DNA of 64,000 bases from the NCBI RefSeq assembly GCF_009828105.1, contig NZ_WTYQ01000006.1, forward strand, positions 98,632 through 162,631, written 5' to 3'. Numbering within the stretch: the first letter of the stretch is position 1; every line of letters starts with the position of its first letter. The notes beneath the pieces are model-generated. The model saw only the letters and a program-made list of their open reading frames with translations, made no database searches and was not told the origin of the DNA. Source of the DNA: Altericroceibacterium indicum. Lineage in GTDB: Bacteria > Pseudomonadota > Alphaproteobacteria > Sphingomonadales > Sphingomonadaceae. The position numbers and the translations under genes were made by a program. This document shows positions 18,463-26,852 of the stretch, piece by piece.

Positions 18463-18496
18463 ACAGCTTTCCTGAACTTCCGCACAGGCCGCATGG

Positions 18497-19078
18497 TCAC
18501 GATGAAGAACTGTCTTTCAACATGCCCTTTAACTGCGTTCCGATCCGCATCAGAAGATCATCCAGCGTGGCGCGTTCATCAGCAGACAGATCGCACAGCA
18601 GATCTTCATGGAAACCGCTCCGCCGTTTTTGCGTCTCACGATACTGCACCCGGCCTGCATCGGTGAGCGAAACGATGGAAGCACGCCTGTCAGCAGGGTT
18701 TCTCTTTCGTTCTAGCAGCCCCCTGCCCACCAGAGACGTGACGGCACGGCTCACTTCCGCAAAATCCACCCAGGCGAGTTCAGCAACCTGGCCCGCAGTG
18801 CCTCCGTCCGGCATTGTCGCAAACCGGGCAAGAACCCGCCATTCAGCATAGGTCAGCTCATCCTGTTCCAGCAATTGGCGTATTGTCAGCCGGTCCATGA
18901 TCTTCGCAAGCAGGCCGATCCGGAAGGTAGGGTAATCCAATCGATCCATTTTCCAGCCCGCCAGCTCGGTGGCCGCATTTCCTGTAGCCTGCGCAGCTGT
19001 GCCAGCCTCGTTTTTGGCCGAACCGGTTTTCTTCGATGTCACCATTTCTTGTCCCGATGCGGCAGCCCCAACTGCCAT
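18497..19078 (-). CDS. MarR family regulator, probable master repressor of the cluster
   Basis: A 193-residue winged-helix regulator. The Ala/Thr-rich first 40 residues are unusual and may be partly untranslated; internal ATGs at 19045 and 18949 are alternatives. The MarR core starts at about YPTFRIGLLAKIMDR. The recognition region is QVAELAWVDFAEVSRAVTSL and the wing is ERKRNPADRRASIVSLT. It is divergent from the stilbene dioxygenase gene across the only perfect copy of the palindrome (19168-19181). This is the usual place for an autoregulated MarR site. It is therefore the best candidate for the protein that reads all four operators, with release by an aromatic ligand. Confidence 0.9.
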   Translation of the reverse strand: MAVGAAASGQEMVTSKKTGSAKNEAGTAAQATGNAATELAGWKMDRLDYPTFRIGLLAKIMDRLTIRQLLEQDELTYAEWRVLARFATMPDGGTAGQVAELAWVDFAEVSRAVTSLVGRGLLERKRNPADRRASIVSLTDAGRVQYRETQKRRSGFHEDLLCDLSADERATLDDLLMRIGTQLKGMLKDSSSS

Positions 19079-19167
19079 TCACGTTCATTTTGCCGATAGT
19101 CGTTTCTGATGCAATGTTTCACCTGCCGCGCAATGACAACAGGAAATCGCTTGCCTTCGCCAATTCG

Positions 19168-19181
19168 CTTGATTAATCAAG
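19168..19181. promoter_or_regulatory. MarR-type operator, copy 3 (perfect palindrome)
   Basis: CTTGATTAATCAAG, a perfect 14-bp palindrome between the marR-like gene and the dioxygenase gene. The left half supplies TTGATT as a -35 with TAATCA 16 nt downstream (19191-19196), so binding would occlude the dioxygenase promoter. Confidence 0.8.
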
Positions 19182-19245
19182 TTTTGGCAATAATCACTCA
19201 AGCAGGCGCAGTCCGAACCGGACACTTGCGTGGAACAGGTTAGCA

Positions 19246-20715
19246 ATGAACTTTCCCGATACACCCAATTTCTCCGGCAATTTCGCACCTTCGGGCGTTG
19301 AAGCGGATGTTGCCCATCTGCCTGTCATCGACGGGGCCGTACCGCCCGCTCTTGATGGCTCATTCTTCCGCGTTGCTCCCGATCCGCAATTCCCGCCGCT
19401 GGCGGGTGACGACATCTGGTTCAACGGCGATGGCATGGTCACCCGCATTCGTTTCAAAGACGGCAACGTTTCCTTGCAGCAGCGCTGGGCGCGGACTGAA
19501 AAGTTCACGGCAGAACGCGAAGCCGGACGCGCCTTGTTCGGCGCTTACCGCAATCCGCTGACCGACGATGCCAGCGTGACAGGCAAGGTGCGCAGCACAG
19601 CCAATACAAATGTTGTTCTTCACGCAGGCAAACTGCTGGCTTTGAAGGAAGACAGCCCGCCTGTCTGGATGGACCCGGAAACGCTGGAAACGATCGATCC
19701 GGTTTACGATTTCGGCGGCCGCATGACATCGGAAACCTTTACAGCCCACCCGAAAATCGATGCACGAACCGGGGAAATGCTGGCCTTTGGCTACGCTGCC
19801 AAGGGCCTGTGCACCCGAGACATGGTTTTCTATGTCATTAATGCAGTCGGAGAAATCGACCACGAAGTGTGGTTCGAAATTCCCTATTATTGCATGATGC
19901 ACGACTTTGGTTTCACCGACGATTACGTCGTTTTTCACGTCGTTCCGATCGTGGGATCATGGGAGAGGCTTGAATCCGGATTGCCGCATTTCGGATTTGA
20001 TCGCGCGCGGCCTGTTCATCTTGGTATTTTGCCACGTCGTGGGCAGGCAGAAGACATTCGCTGGTTCAGCGCGCCGACCTGCTTTGCCAGCCATGTAATG
20101 AATGCTCATAATGTCGGCACCAAGGTGCATTTCGATGTGCCCATGGCATCGGGCAACATGTTTCCATTTTTCCCCGACACCGAAGGGGCCCCCTTCAATC
20201 CGGTCGAGGCTGCCGCCTGCATGACACGCTGGAGCGTCGATATGGCGGCCAATAGCGATGATATCGCCATGACCCCTCTGTCCGATCTGGTTGGTGAGTT
20301 CCCCCGCATCGATGATCGGTTTGCCGGTCAGGCCAACCGCTATGGCTGGCAGTTGGTGCAGGATCAGACGAAGCCGGTCGATTTGCCCGGCATTCGCAGC
20401 GCGACCGGCATGATGATGAATACCATTGCCCGGCTCGACCTCGAAACAGGAGCTACAGAAACCTACTGGGTCGGCCCGGCAAGCTCGCTTCAGGAACCCG
20501 CCTTCATCCCTCGCCCCGGCTCCACCGAAGAGGGCGATGGCTATCTGGTGGTGGTTGAAAACAGGCTTGCGGAGCAGGCGTCACGTTTGCTGCTGCTCGA
20601 TGCCATGGCCCTGTCGAAGGGACCGATTGCTACGATCGCCATGCCCTTCCGCCTCCGGCAAGGTCTGCATGGCAATTGGGCACCTGCCAGCGCCTTTGCT
20701 GCGATCGAGGCCTGA
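19246..20715 (+). CDS. Lignostilbene-alpha,beta-dioxygenase-type carotenoid cleavage oxygenase
   Basis: A non-haem Fe(II) dioxygenase of 489 residues that splits a C=C bond with O2 to give two aldehydes. The four iron His ligands are visible: H168 (TAHPKID), H219 (CMMHDFGFTDDY), H283 (FASHVMNAHN) and H475 (LHGNWAP). Residues F59 (DDIWFNGDG), Y101 (FGAYRNP) and K134 (LALKED) coincide in identity and numbering with the Phe59/Tyr101/Lys134 set I recall as contacting the phenolic substrate in Sphingomonas LsdA. This points to 4-hydroxystilbenes, not carotenoids. There is no signal peptide. It heads an operon with an aldehyde dehydrogenase (32 nt gap) and an aromatic-acid transporter, and is under the MarR-type operator. 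An isoeugenol- or resveratrol-type substrate is also possible. Confidence 0.9.
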   Translation: MNFPDTPNFSGNFAPSGVEADVAHLPVIDGAVPPALDGSFFRVAPDPQFPPLAGDDIWFNGDGMVTRIRFKDGNVSLQQRWARTEKFTAEREAGRALFGAYRNPLTDDASVTGKVRSTANTNVVLHAGKLLALKEDSPPVWMDPETLETIDPVYDFGGRMTSETFTAHPKIDARTGEMLAFGYAAKGLCTRDMVFYVINAVGEIDHEVWFEIPYYCMMHDFGFTDDYVVFHVVPIVGSWERLESGLPHFGFDRARPVHLGILPRRGQAEDIRWFSAPTCFASHVMNAHNVGTKVHFDVPMASGNMFPFFPDTEGAPFNPVEAAACMTRWSVDMAANSDDIAMTPLSDLVGEFPRIDDRFAGQANRYGWQLVQDQTKPVDLPGIRSATGMMMNTIARLDLETGATETYWVGPASSLQEPAFIPRPGSTEEGDGYLVVVENRLAEQASRLLLLDAMALSKGPIATIAMPFRLRQGLHGNWAPASAFAAIEA

Positions 20716-20747
20716 CCCTGACATATTCTATTTTGCGAAAGCGACAG

Positions 20748-22190
20748 ATGCCAAATACACACCCAACCCCCTACCCTCGCCTCGGCATGTATATTGCTGG
20801 TGAATGGATAGAACAATCCACCCGCACGCACCGCATTGTTAATCCAGCCAATGGCGATACGCTGGGCGAACTTCCGCTCGCTGAAGCAGCCGATCTCGAT
20901 CGCGCTCTCGATGCAGCGGAGCGCGGGTTTCGGCACTGGCGCAAGACGCCCGTCGGTGAGCGAGCCCATGTGCTGCATGAAGCCGCGCGCCTGCTGCGTG
21001 AACGCATCGACCAGATCGCAACTTTTGCCACGCTGGAAGAAGGCAAGACTCTGGCTGAAACCCGTATCGAAACGCTGGCATGTGCCAATCTGTTCGATTT
21101 CTATGCAGAAGAAGCCAAGCGAAACTATGGCCGCGTGCTGGTCCGGCCGAGCGGAACGCGCTCGCTGGTGATGCATGAACCAGTCGGGCCTGTCGCGGCC
21201 TTTGCACCGTGGAATTTCCCAATCCACAATCCGGGCCGCAAGCTCGGGGCACCAATCGCAGCCGGCTGCTCGGTCATTCTCAAACCGGCTGAGGAAACAC
21301 CGGCTTCGGCCATGGCCGTGGTGCAGGCCCTCATCGACGCGGGATGCCCCGGCGATGTCGTGCAACTGGTTTTTGGCGTTCCCGACGAGGTATCCCGCCA
21401 CCTGCTTGCCAGCCCGATCATACGCAAGGTCAGCTTTACCGGCTCGACGGTGGTCGGAAAGCATCTGGTCAAGCTCGCCGCTGACACGATGAAACGGACC
21501 ACCATGGAGCTGGGTGGGCACGCCCCTGTGATTATCTTTGATGATTGCGACCTTGAACGAACGGTCGAAACATTGGCTATCGGGAAGTCACGCAATGCAG
21601 GCCAGGTCTGCGTTTCGCCCACGCGTTTCTATATGCAGGACGCCATTCACGATCGCTTTATCGACGCCTTCACAAAGCGCTTTTCTGCCCTGCGCCTCGG
21701 TAGTGGGCTGGAGCCGTCGACCGAAATGGGGCCGCTTGCCAATGACAGACGCCTGAATGCCGTATCAACGCTCGTGGCCGATGCTGTGCAATCAGGCGCG
21801 ACCCTGCTGTGCGGCGGGGAAACGTTCGGCACACAAGGGTTCTTCTGGAAGCCAACAGTGCTGGCAGACACACCTTTGAGCGCCCGTGTGATGCATGAAG
21901 AACCGTTCGGGCCGATTGTCGTCACCTCCCGCTTCAGCGATTTTGACGAGGCCATAGATCAGGCCAACCGCCTGCCCTACGGCCTCGCGGCCTTCGCCTT
22001 CACCGAAAATGCGCGTCAGGCCAATCTGGTCGGCGACGCATTGGAAGCAGGGATGGTGGGCATCAATACCACAGGGCTGGCCGCAGCAGATGCGCCTTTT
22101 GGCGGTGTAAAACAGAGCGGACATGGTGCAGAAGACGGCCCCGAAGGATTGGCCGCCTGTCTGGTCACCAAAACAATCCATCAGATCTGA
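20748..22190 (+). CDS. NAD(P)-dependent aldehyde dehydrogenase
   Basis: A 480-residue aldehyde dehydrogenase of the succinate-semialdehyde/benzaldehyde-type branch. Motifs: AFAPWNFPIHNPGRKLGAP (cofactor region), FTGSTVVGK, catalytic Glu in MELGGHAP, catalytic Cys in AGQVCVSP, and EEPFGPIV. The ATG at 20748 gives a normal N-terminus (YIAGEWIE about residue 14); its ribosome site is weak. It lies 32 nt after the dioxygenase gene, so the likely substrate is the aromatic aldehyde that enzyme releases (for example a hydroxybenzaldehyde or vanillin), oxidised to the acid. The substrate assignment is an inference from context. Confidence 0.9.
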   Translation: MPNTHPTPYPRLGMYIAGEWIEQSTRTHRIVNPANGDTLGELPLAEAADLDRALDAAERGFRHWRKTPVGERAHVLHEAARLLRERIDQIATFATLEEGKTLAETRIETLACANLFDFYAEEAKRNYGRVLVRPSGTRSLVMHEPVGPVAAFAPWNFPIHNPGRKLGAPIAAGCSVILKPAEETPASAMAVVQALIDAGCPGDVVQLVFGVPDEVSRHLLASPIIRKVSFTGSTVVGKHLVKLAADTMKRTTMELGGHAPVIIFDDCDLERTVETLAIGKSRNAGQVCVSPTRFYMQDAIHDRFIDAFTKRFSALRLGSGLEPSTEMGPLANDRRLNAVSTLVADAVQSGATLLCGGETFGTQGFFWKPTVLADTPLSARVMHEEPFGPIVVTSRFSDFDEAIDQANRLPYGLAAFAFTENARQANLVGDALEAGMVGINTTGLAAADAPFGGVKQSGHGAEDGPEGLAACLVTKTIHQI

Positions 22191-22267
22191 CGAAACCAAC
22201 GAAACGAGGGTGAGGCCATCACCCCGCAACCCCGATCAGGGGTGGTCACATGAGAGGAAATACCGCG

Positions 22268-23602
22268 ATGATGCCGAAGACATTCGATATTCAGGGGTTT
22301 GTCGATGAGCAGAAGCTGCGGCCAATCCATTTCCTGGTCCTGATCCTGTGCTTCATGGTGATGTTCAGCGACGGGTTCGATATCTTCATGATCGGCAAGA
22401 TCGCCCCTGCCATTGCCGAAGGTTTCGATGTTGCTCCGGCGTCCATGACCATTGTCATCCTGCTACAACAGATCGGACTGGCTCTGGGTGCCTTCCTGAT
22501 CAGTCCGCTTGGCGACATCTATGGCCGGAAAAGAATGCTGGTCATCTCCTTTGCATTGTTCGGCGCATTGACAGTGGCGACCGCATTCGCGCCTTCGATC
22601 CTGATCATGGCCATCATGCGCGGTGTGGCGGGCCTGTTTCTGGCCAGCGTGCTTCCCATGGCCGTTGCATTGGTTGCTGAATTCACACCGAAAAAGAGCC
22701 GCGCAACTTTTATTGCTGTGGGCATGGCCGGATATAGTCTGGGCAATGTCGCCGGGGCCGTCACCGCGCTTCTGGTGCCTGATTTCGGGTGGCAAAGCGG
22801 CTTCTGGGTAGGCGGTATGATGCCACTCATCCTGATACCTGCCATGATTGCCTTCCTTCCGGAATCCCTTGCCTACCGGGTCAACAGAGATCCGCATGAT
22901 GCCAAAATTCCCCTGACGATCGCAAAAATTGCCCCCGAAATCGAACTCACCGGAACAGAGACCTTTATCGGTCAAAGCCATCGCAAAACCGGGGCGCGAC
23001 CCAGCCCACTGGAACTGATCCGCGATGGCCGGGCCCGGACCACCGCTATCCTGTTCACTACCTGCTTCTTTTCCATGGGAACGATCGCCCTGCTCGCAGC
23101 ATGGCTGCCAAGCTTTTTCCTACAAATGGCGGGCATTTCGATTCAGGATTTCGCCCTGTCTGCGATGGTCGGCCTGCTGGGAGGGATTTTCGGAATGCTG
23201 ACAATTGGCACCCTTCTGGATCGCCTGCACCCGACTCTGCCGATCCCTTTCTTCTTCACGGGCTATGCCATTGCCATCGTCTCCCTGAGTCAGGTTCCAT
23301 TCCATAGCCCCTTCTTCATTCCGACCCTGTTCCTGATGGCTATGTTCCAGGGCGGCGGACAGGCCGGGCTGAACATGGTTATGGCCCGCGTTTACCCGCC
23401 CTTTGTGCGCAGCACCGGAATTGGCTGGGCTGGTGGTGCCGGGCGCATTGGCGGGGTCATCCTGCCTTTGTTCGGCGGGTTTGCGCTCACCTCAGCTTAC
23501 AGCCTTCAGTTAACTTTGATGCTGGTGGCGCTGGCCCCGATCATGGTTGCGATTCTGGTGCTGTTTCTGCGGCCTGTAGAAACCCCACCAGCCCCGCGCT
23601 GA
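22268..23602 (+). CDS. Aromatic acid:H+ symporter family MFS transporter
   Basis: A 444-residue MFS protein of the AAHS (PcaK-like) branch. TM1 contains FSDGFDIFMIGKIAP, matching the D-G-x-D signature needed for transport in this family. Loop 2-3 has SPLGDIYGRKRML, and the second-half GTLLDRLHPT is a degenerate copy. N-terminal cytoplasmic residues precede TM1 at about residue 25. It is the third gene of the dioxygenase/aldehyde dehydrogenase operon (77 nt gap). Uptake or release of aromatic acids such as hydroxybenzoate or vanillate is expected. The start is placed at 22268 (AGAGGAAA 7-10 nt upstream); 22250 and 22271 are alternatives. Confidence 0.88.
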   Translation: MMPKTFDIQGFVDEQKLRPIHFLVLILCFMVMFSDGFDIFMIGKIAPAIAEGFDVAPASMTIVILLQQIGLALGAFLISPLGDIYGRKRMLVISFALFGALTVATAFAPSILIMAIMRGVAGLFLASVLPMAVALVAEFTPKKSRATFIAVGMAGYSLGNVAGAVTALLVPDFGWQSGFWVGGMMPLILIPAMIAFLPESLAYRVNRDPHDAKIPLTIAKIAPEIELTGTETFIGQSHRKTGARPSPLELIRDGRARTTAILFTTCFFSMGTIALLAAWLPSFFLQMAGISIQDFALSAMVGLLGGIFGMLTIGTLLDRLHPTLPIPFFFTGYAIAIVSLSQVPFHSPFFIPTLFLMAMFQGGGQAGLNMVMARVYPPFVRSTGIGWAGGAGRIGGVILPLFGGFALTSAYSLQLTLMLVALAPIMVAILVLFLRPVETPPAPR

Positions 23603-23654
23603 AGCACATGGCTGGTCGCTATAGATGACAGGATGTGGACCTTTCGCTAATTCA

Positions 23655-23672
23655 CTTGATTAATCATATAAT
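23655..23672. promoter_or_regulatory. MarR-type operator, copy 4, overlapping a -10 box
   Basis: CTTGATTAATCATA (23655-23668) followed by TATAAT (23667-23672). It is nearly identical to the copy at 17888 through its flank. A second possible promoter, TTGACC-N17-TAATCA (23675-23703), lies just downstream. Both drive the TonB receptor gene. Confidence 0.75.
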
Positions 23673-23767
23673 TCTTGACCATATCCCCTTCTCAAAATAA
23701 TCAGTCATCATACCGATTAAAAAGTCGGACTCGGAAACCGAGACTATAAAAACGTGGGAGAGATAGA

Positions 23768-26113
23768 ATGGGCACTTACAAAACCGTACTGATCGCATCA
23801 TCTGCAATGGCTTTAAGCACGGCTCTGCCATCAGCAGTCTATGCCCAAGCAATGGATGAGCAGGACACTGCATCCGAGAACACCGAGACCGCCGATCAAC
23901 CCGAATGGGAGATCGTCGTCACGGCTACCCGGAAAAATCAATTGCTCAGCAAGGTGCCCATCAGTGTCGCAGCCTTTTCGCAGGAGTCCATGGATCGCCA
24001 AGGCGTCAAGAACATCGCTGACATTGCCCGGCTCACCCCCGGCCTCAGCTTTACCGGCGGCACTTTCGGCAGCGACACCAGCACGAATATCGCTATCCGC
24101 GGCGTGTCATCTTCCTCGGGTGCGGCCACCACCGGCATCTATATCAACGATTCTGCAATCCAGATCCGATCCAACCCCCAAACCGCCTTTGGCACGGCAT
24201 TCCCGCGCATATTCGACCTCGAACGTGTCGAGGTGCTGCGCGGCCCGCAAGGCACACTTTTTGGTGCCGGTGCACAGGGCGGCGTAGTCCGGTTCATTAC
24301 CCCCAAACCCAACCTTGACCACACTTCCGCCTATGCCCGTGCAGAAGTTGCAACCACTAAAGGGGGCGATGCCAGCTATGAAGGTGGCGCGGCTTTGGGC
24401 TTGCCTCTTGTCGACGGTCGGATCGGGATGCGGGTTAGTGCCTATTATCGCAAGGATGGTGGCTGGGTGGATCGCCGGCCCTTCAATGTCGCCACGCCTG
24501 ACAGCACCGAGTTTTATAAGAATGTTAACGCATCCGATACCGTGGCCTTGCGAGGGGCGCTATCGTTCCAACTGACGGATACGGTGAACATCCTGCCATC
24601 CCTCTATTACCAGCGTGTGCGAGGGGACGATTCAGGCACCTTATGGGGCAATTTGACTGATGCAGATGCCGGACAATTTGTGAACGGATATTCGCTGGCA
24701 CAGACATTCAATGACCGCTTCTTCTTGCCCAGCCTCAATGCCACTGTGGATCTTGGCAATGTCGAACTGGCTTCAGTAACCTCATGGTTTGACCGCGACG
24801 GAACAAGTTCACCAGATTACACGAGCCTCAACACCAGTTTCATTTTCGGTACACCCTACCCCTTCCTTCCGGGCTGGAAAGTGCCGGGAACCGTATCGGC
24901 ACGGCAGAAGGTTTTTTCCCAGGAAATTCGCCTTTCATCGAACAACAGTGGTGCCCCGATCCGCTGGACGGTTGGCGGCTATTTCAGCAAAGCCCACCAG
25001 ATCGAAGACTTCAAGATCGAAGACCAATTTACCGGGAAGATCATCCCTATCGAAGCAGTGTTCGGCATTGGCCTGACAGACGGCAAGTATATTTTCACCT
25101 CGGCCAATGACACTGTCGACAAGCAATGGGCTGCCTTTGCTCAGGTTGATGTGGACCTGCTCGAAGGCCTCACCGCTACGCTTGGCGCACGATACAGCGA
25201 CACGACTTTCGATTATCGCCGCGATGTCGGCGGCCCCCTCAACTATACCGGCAGTGGGCCCGAAACCACGACGACGACCGGCGTTCAGAAGTCCAGGCCC
25301 TTCACACCTAAATTTGGCCTGACCTACGATATTAACGATGGCAATATGGTCTACGCATCTGCCGCCAAGGGCTTCCGTGGCGGTGGCGTCAATCCGCCGC
25401 TCTTCGCCAGTTGCGAAATCCAGGACGCCCCGGCCACCTTCGATCCTGATACGACCTGGAGTTTCGAGCTTGGTGCCAAGAACAAACTGTTCGGTGGTGC
25501 CCTGCGCACCGATGCCAGTGTCTTTTATATCAAATGGGACAATATCCAGCAGTTCGTACTGGCAGGATGTGCCGGCAATGGTTTCCGCGACAACATTGGC
25601 GCTGCCACCAGCAAGGGCTTTGACATGCAGTTTTCACTGCGCGCCACTGACAATCTGCAGTTGAGCGGCTCGCTTGGCTATGTTGACGCCAAACTCACCA
25701 AAACCGTGGTGGTCAATGATGTGGTGTTTGCCCGTGACGGAGATTCGCTTGAAGGATCACCGTGGCAGCTTTCCGGCAATGTGGATTACACGCTGCCGCT
25801 GAACAGTTTTGGGGAAGCCTATATCCACGCGGACGCGCGCTATAACAGCCACAATAACGGCAAGCGCGCGATGTATGATGATCCTGCTGCATCAGGCTAT
25901 GATCCGACATTGCGGTTCGACCCGGCAGTGACCGAGGTCAATATGAGAGTTGGCCTTCGCAAAGGGGATATCGATGCGTCGGTATTCGTGAACAATTTGC
26001 TCAATGCAGCGCCGCTGCTGGGGAAAAATCGAGATACCGACACCTCCCCGCTTTATTACTATCGGACATTGCGCCCCCGGACCGTCGGCCTGACCGTGAG
26101 CTATCGCTATTAA
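23768..26113 (+). CDS. TonB-dependent receptor of the catabolic cluster
   Basis: An outer-membrane transporter of 781 residues. The signal peptide ends at VYAQA (near residue 27). The TonB box is EIVVTATRKNQLL (about 48-60). The plug has AIRGVSSSSGA and ERVEVLRGPQGTLFGAGAQGG (cut here to VLRGPQGTLFGAGAQGG), and the barrel ends in SYRY. There is no STN domain. AAGCGTGGGAGAG-type ribosome site: GGGAGAG lies 8 nt before the ATG. It carries its own operator-controlled promoter, so it is induced with the dioxygenase operon and likely imports the stilbenoid or its ester/oligomer. It ends at a long stem-loop. Confidence 0.92.
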   Translation: MGTYKTVLIASSAMALSTALPSAVYAQAMDEQDTASENTETADQPEWEIVVTATRKNQLLSKVPISVAAFSQESMDRQGVKNIADIARLTPGLSFTGGTFGSDTSTNIAIRGVSSSSGAATTGIYINDSAIQIRSNPQTAFGTAFPRIFDLERVEVLRGPQGTLFGAGAQGGVVRFITPKPNLDHTSAYARAEVATTKGGDASYEGGAALGLPLVDGRIGMRVSAYYRKDGGWVDRRPFNVATPDSTEFYKNVNASDTVALRGALSFQLTDTVNILPSLYYQRVRGDDSGTLWGNLTDADAGQFVNGYSLAQTFNDRFFLPSLNATVDLGNVELASVTSWFDRDGTSSPDYTSLNTSFIFGTPYPFLPGWKVPGTVSARQKVFSQEIRLSSNNSGAPIRWTVGGYFSKAHQIEDFKIEDQFTGKIIPIEAVFGIGLTDGKYIFTSANDTVDKQWAAFAQVDVDLLEGLTATLGARYSDTTFDYRRDVGGPLNYTGSGPETTTTTGVQKSRPFTPKFGLTYDINDGNMVYASAAKGFRGGGVNPPLFASCEIQDAPATFDPDTTWSFELGAKNKLFGGALRTDASVFYIKWDNIQQFVLAGCAGNGFRDNIGAATSKGFDMQFSLRATDNLQLSGSLGYVDAKLTKTVVVNDVVFARDGDSLEGSPWQLSGNVDYTLPLNSFGEAYIHADARYNSHNNGKRAMYDDPAASGYDPTLRFDPAVTEVNMRVGLRKGDIDASVFVNNLLNAAPLLGKNRDTDTSPLYYYRTLRPRTVGLTVSYRY

Positions 26114-26116
26114 TCT

Positions 26117-26173
26117 GAAGAGGGAGGGCAGACATGCGCTTGCTGGTCAATCCTCATGTCTGCCCCCCTCTTC
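26117..26173 (+). terminator. Long stem-loop after the TonB receptor gene
   Basis: Arms 26117-26136 and 26155-26173 pair over 19 bp with one bulged A (GAAGAGGG-A-GGGCAGACATG). The loop is 18 nt. The downstream run is only GCATTTCC, so it may protect the mRNA end as much as stop transcription. Confidence 0.7.
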
Positions 26174-26234
26174 GCATTTCCGCATCCCCTGTGTCACATT
26201 ACCGATACCGGAATTTGTGGAGAAAAATGGCATC

Positions 26235-26750
26235 ATGAATGGACAGGACCCGACTTCGATGGAGGCTCTCTATCAGCGCCCCGGTTTCATCATCAGGCGT
26301 GCCCACCAGATCGTGCTCGCATTGTTTGATGAAGAAGCCGCAGAGCTTGGCCTTACGACCACCCAATATAGCGTGTTGCACACTTTGCGGGCGAGGCCGG
26401 GCATAAACCAGATGGGGCTTTGCGAATTGATCGGAATAGATCGCTCTACGGCCACCATGGTTCTGCGCCTGCTGGAAAGGAACGGGCTTGTGGAGCGCCG
26501 GCAAAGCGAAAAAGACCGACGCCGCAATACGCTGATGCTCACCAGCGCAGGGGAGGATCTGCTGATCCGCGCAGCCCCCTTGTCCAAAGCCATTTCGGAA
26601 CGGATGCGTGAAGTACTCAGTGAAGAAGAGTTGAGCCAACTCAGCCGCCTGCTTGGGCAATTTGTTCAGTCTTTCAACCACCGTGTGCGCAACCCCCTGC
26701 TCCCCGATACAGCAGCGGGCCAGATCCCTTCGCGCGCTTCACCATCCTGA
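26235..26750 (+). CDS. MarR family regulator, second of the cluster
   Basis: A 171-residue winged-helix regulator. The core begins near RPGFIIRRAHQIVLALFDEE. The helix-turn-helix is GLCELIGIDRSTATMVLRLL and the wing is ERRQSEKDRRRNTLMLT. It differs strongly from the MarR at 18497. The ATG at 26235 is preferred; a GTG at 26217 lacks a ribosome site. No copy of the TGATTAATCA operator lies in its promoter. It precedes the FAD monooxygenase/esterase/serine hydrolase group on the same strand (102 nt gap) and may control those three genes. Confidence 0.9.
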   Translation: MNGQDPTSMEALYQRPGFIIRRAHQIVLALFDEEAAELGLTTTQYSVLHTLRARPGINQMGLCELIGIDRSTATMVLRLLERNGLVERRQSEKDRRRNTLMLTSAGEDLLIRAAPLSKAISERMREVLSEEELSQLSRLLGQFVQSFNHRVRNPLLPDTAAGQIPSRASPS

Positions 26751-26852
26751 CTGCATGAGATGTTCATTCCCTCAAGCGGCGTACTGGCGAGATATTTGCA
26801 TGACCAAGATTTTTTCTGACTCAATTTGTCGGCACCTGCCGGAGAGGTTTTG

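Noticed and set aside
20541..21521. Leftward open frame opposite the dioxygenase/dehydrogenase junction
   Set aside because: It spans two real genes in antisense and shows no family motif.
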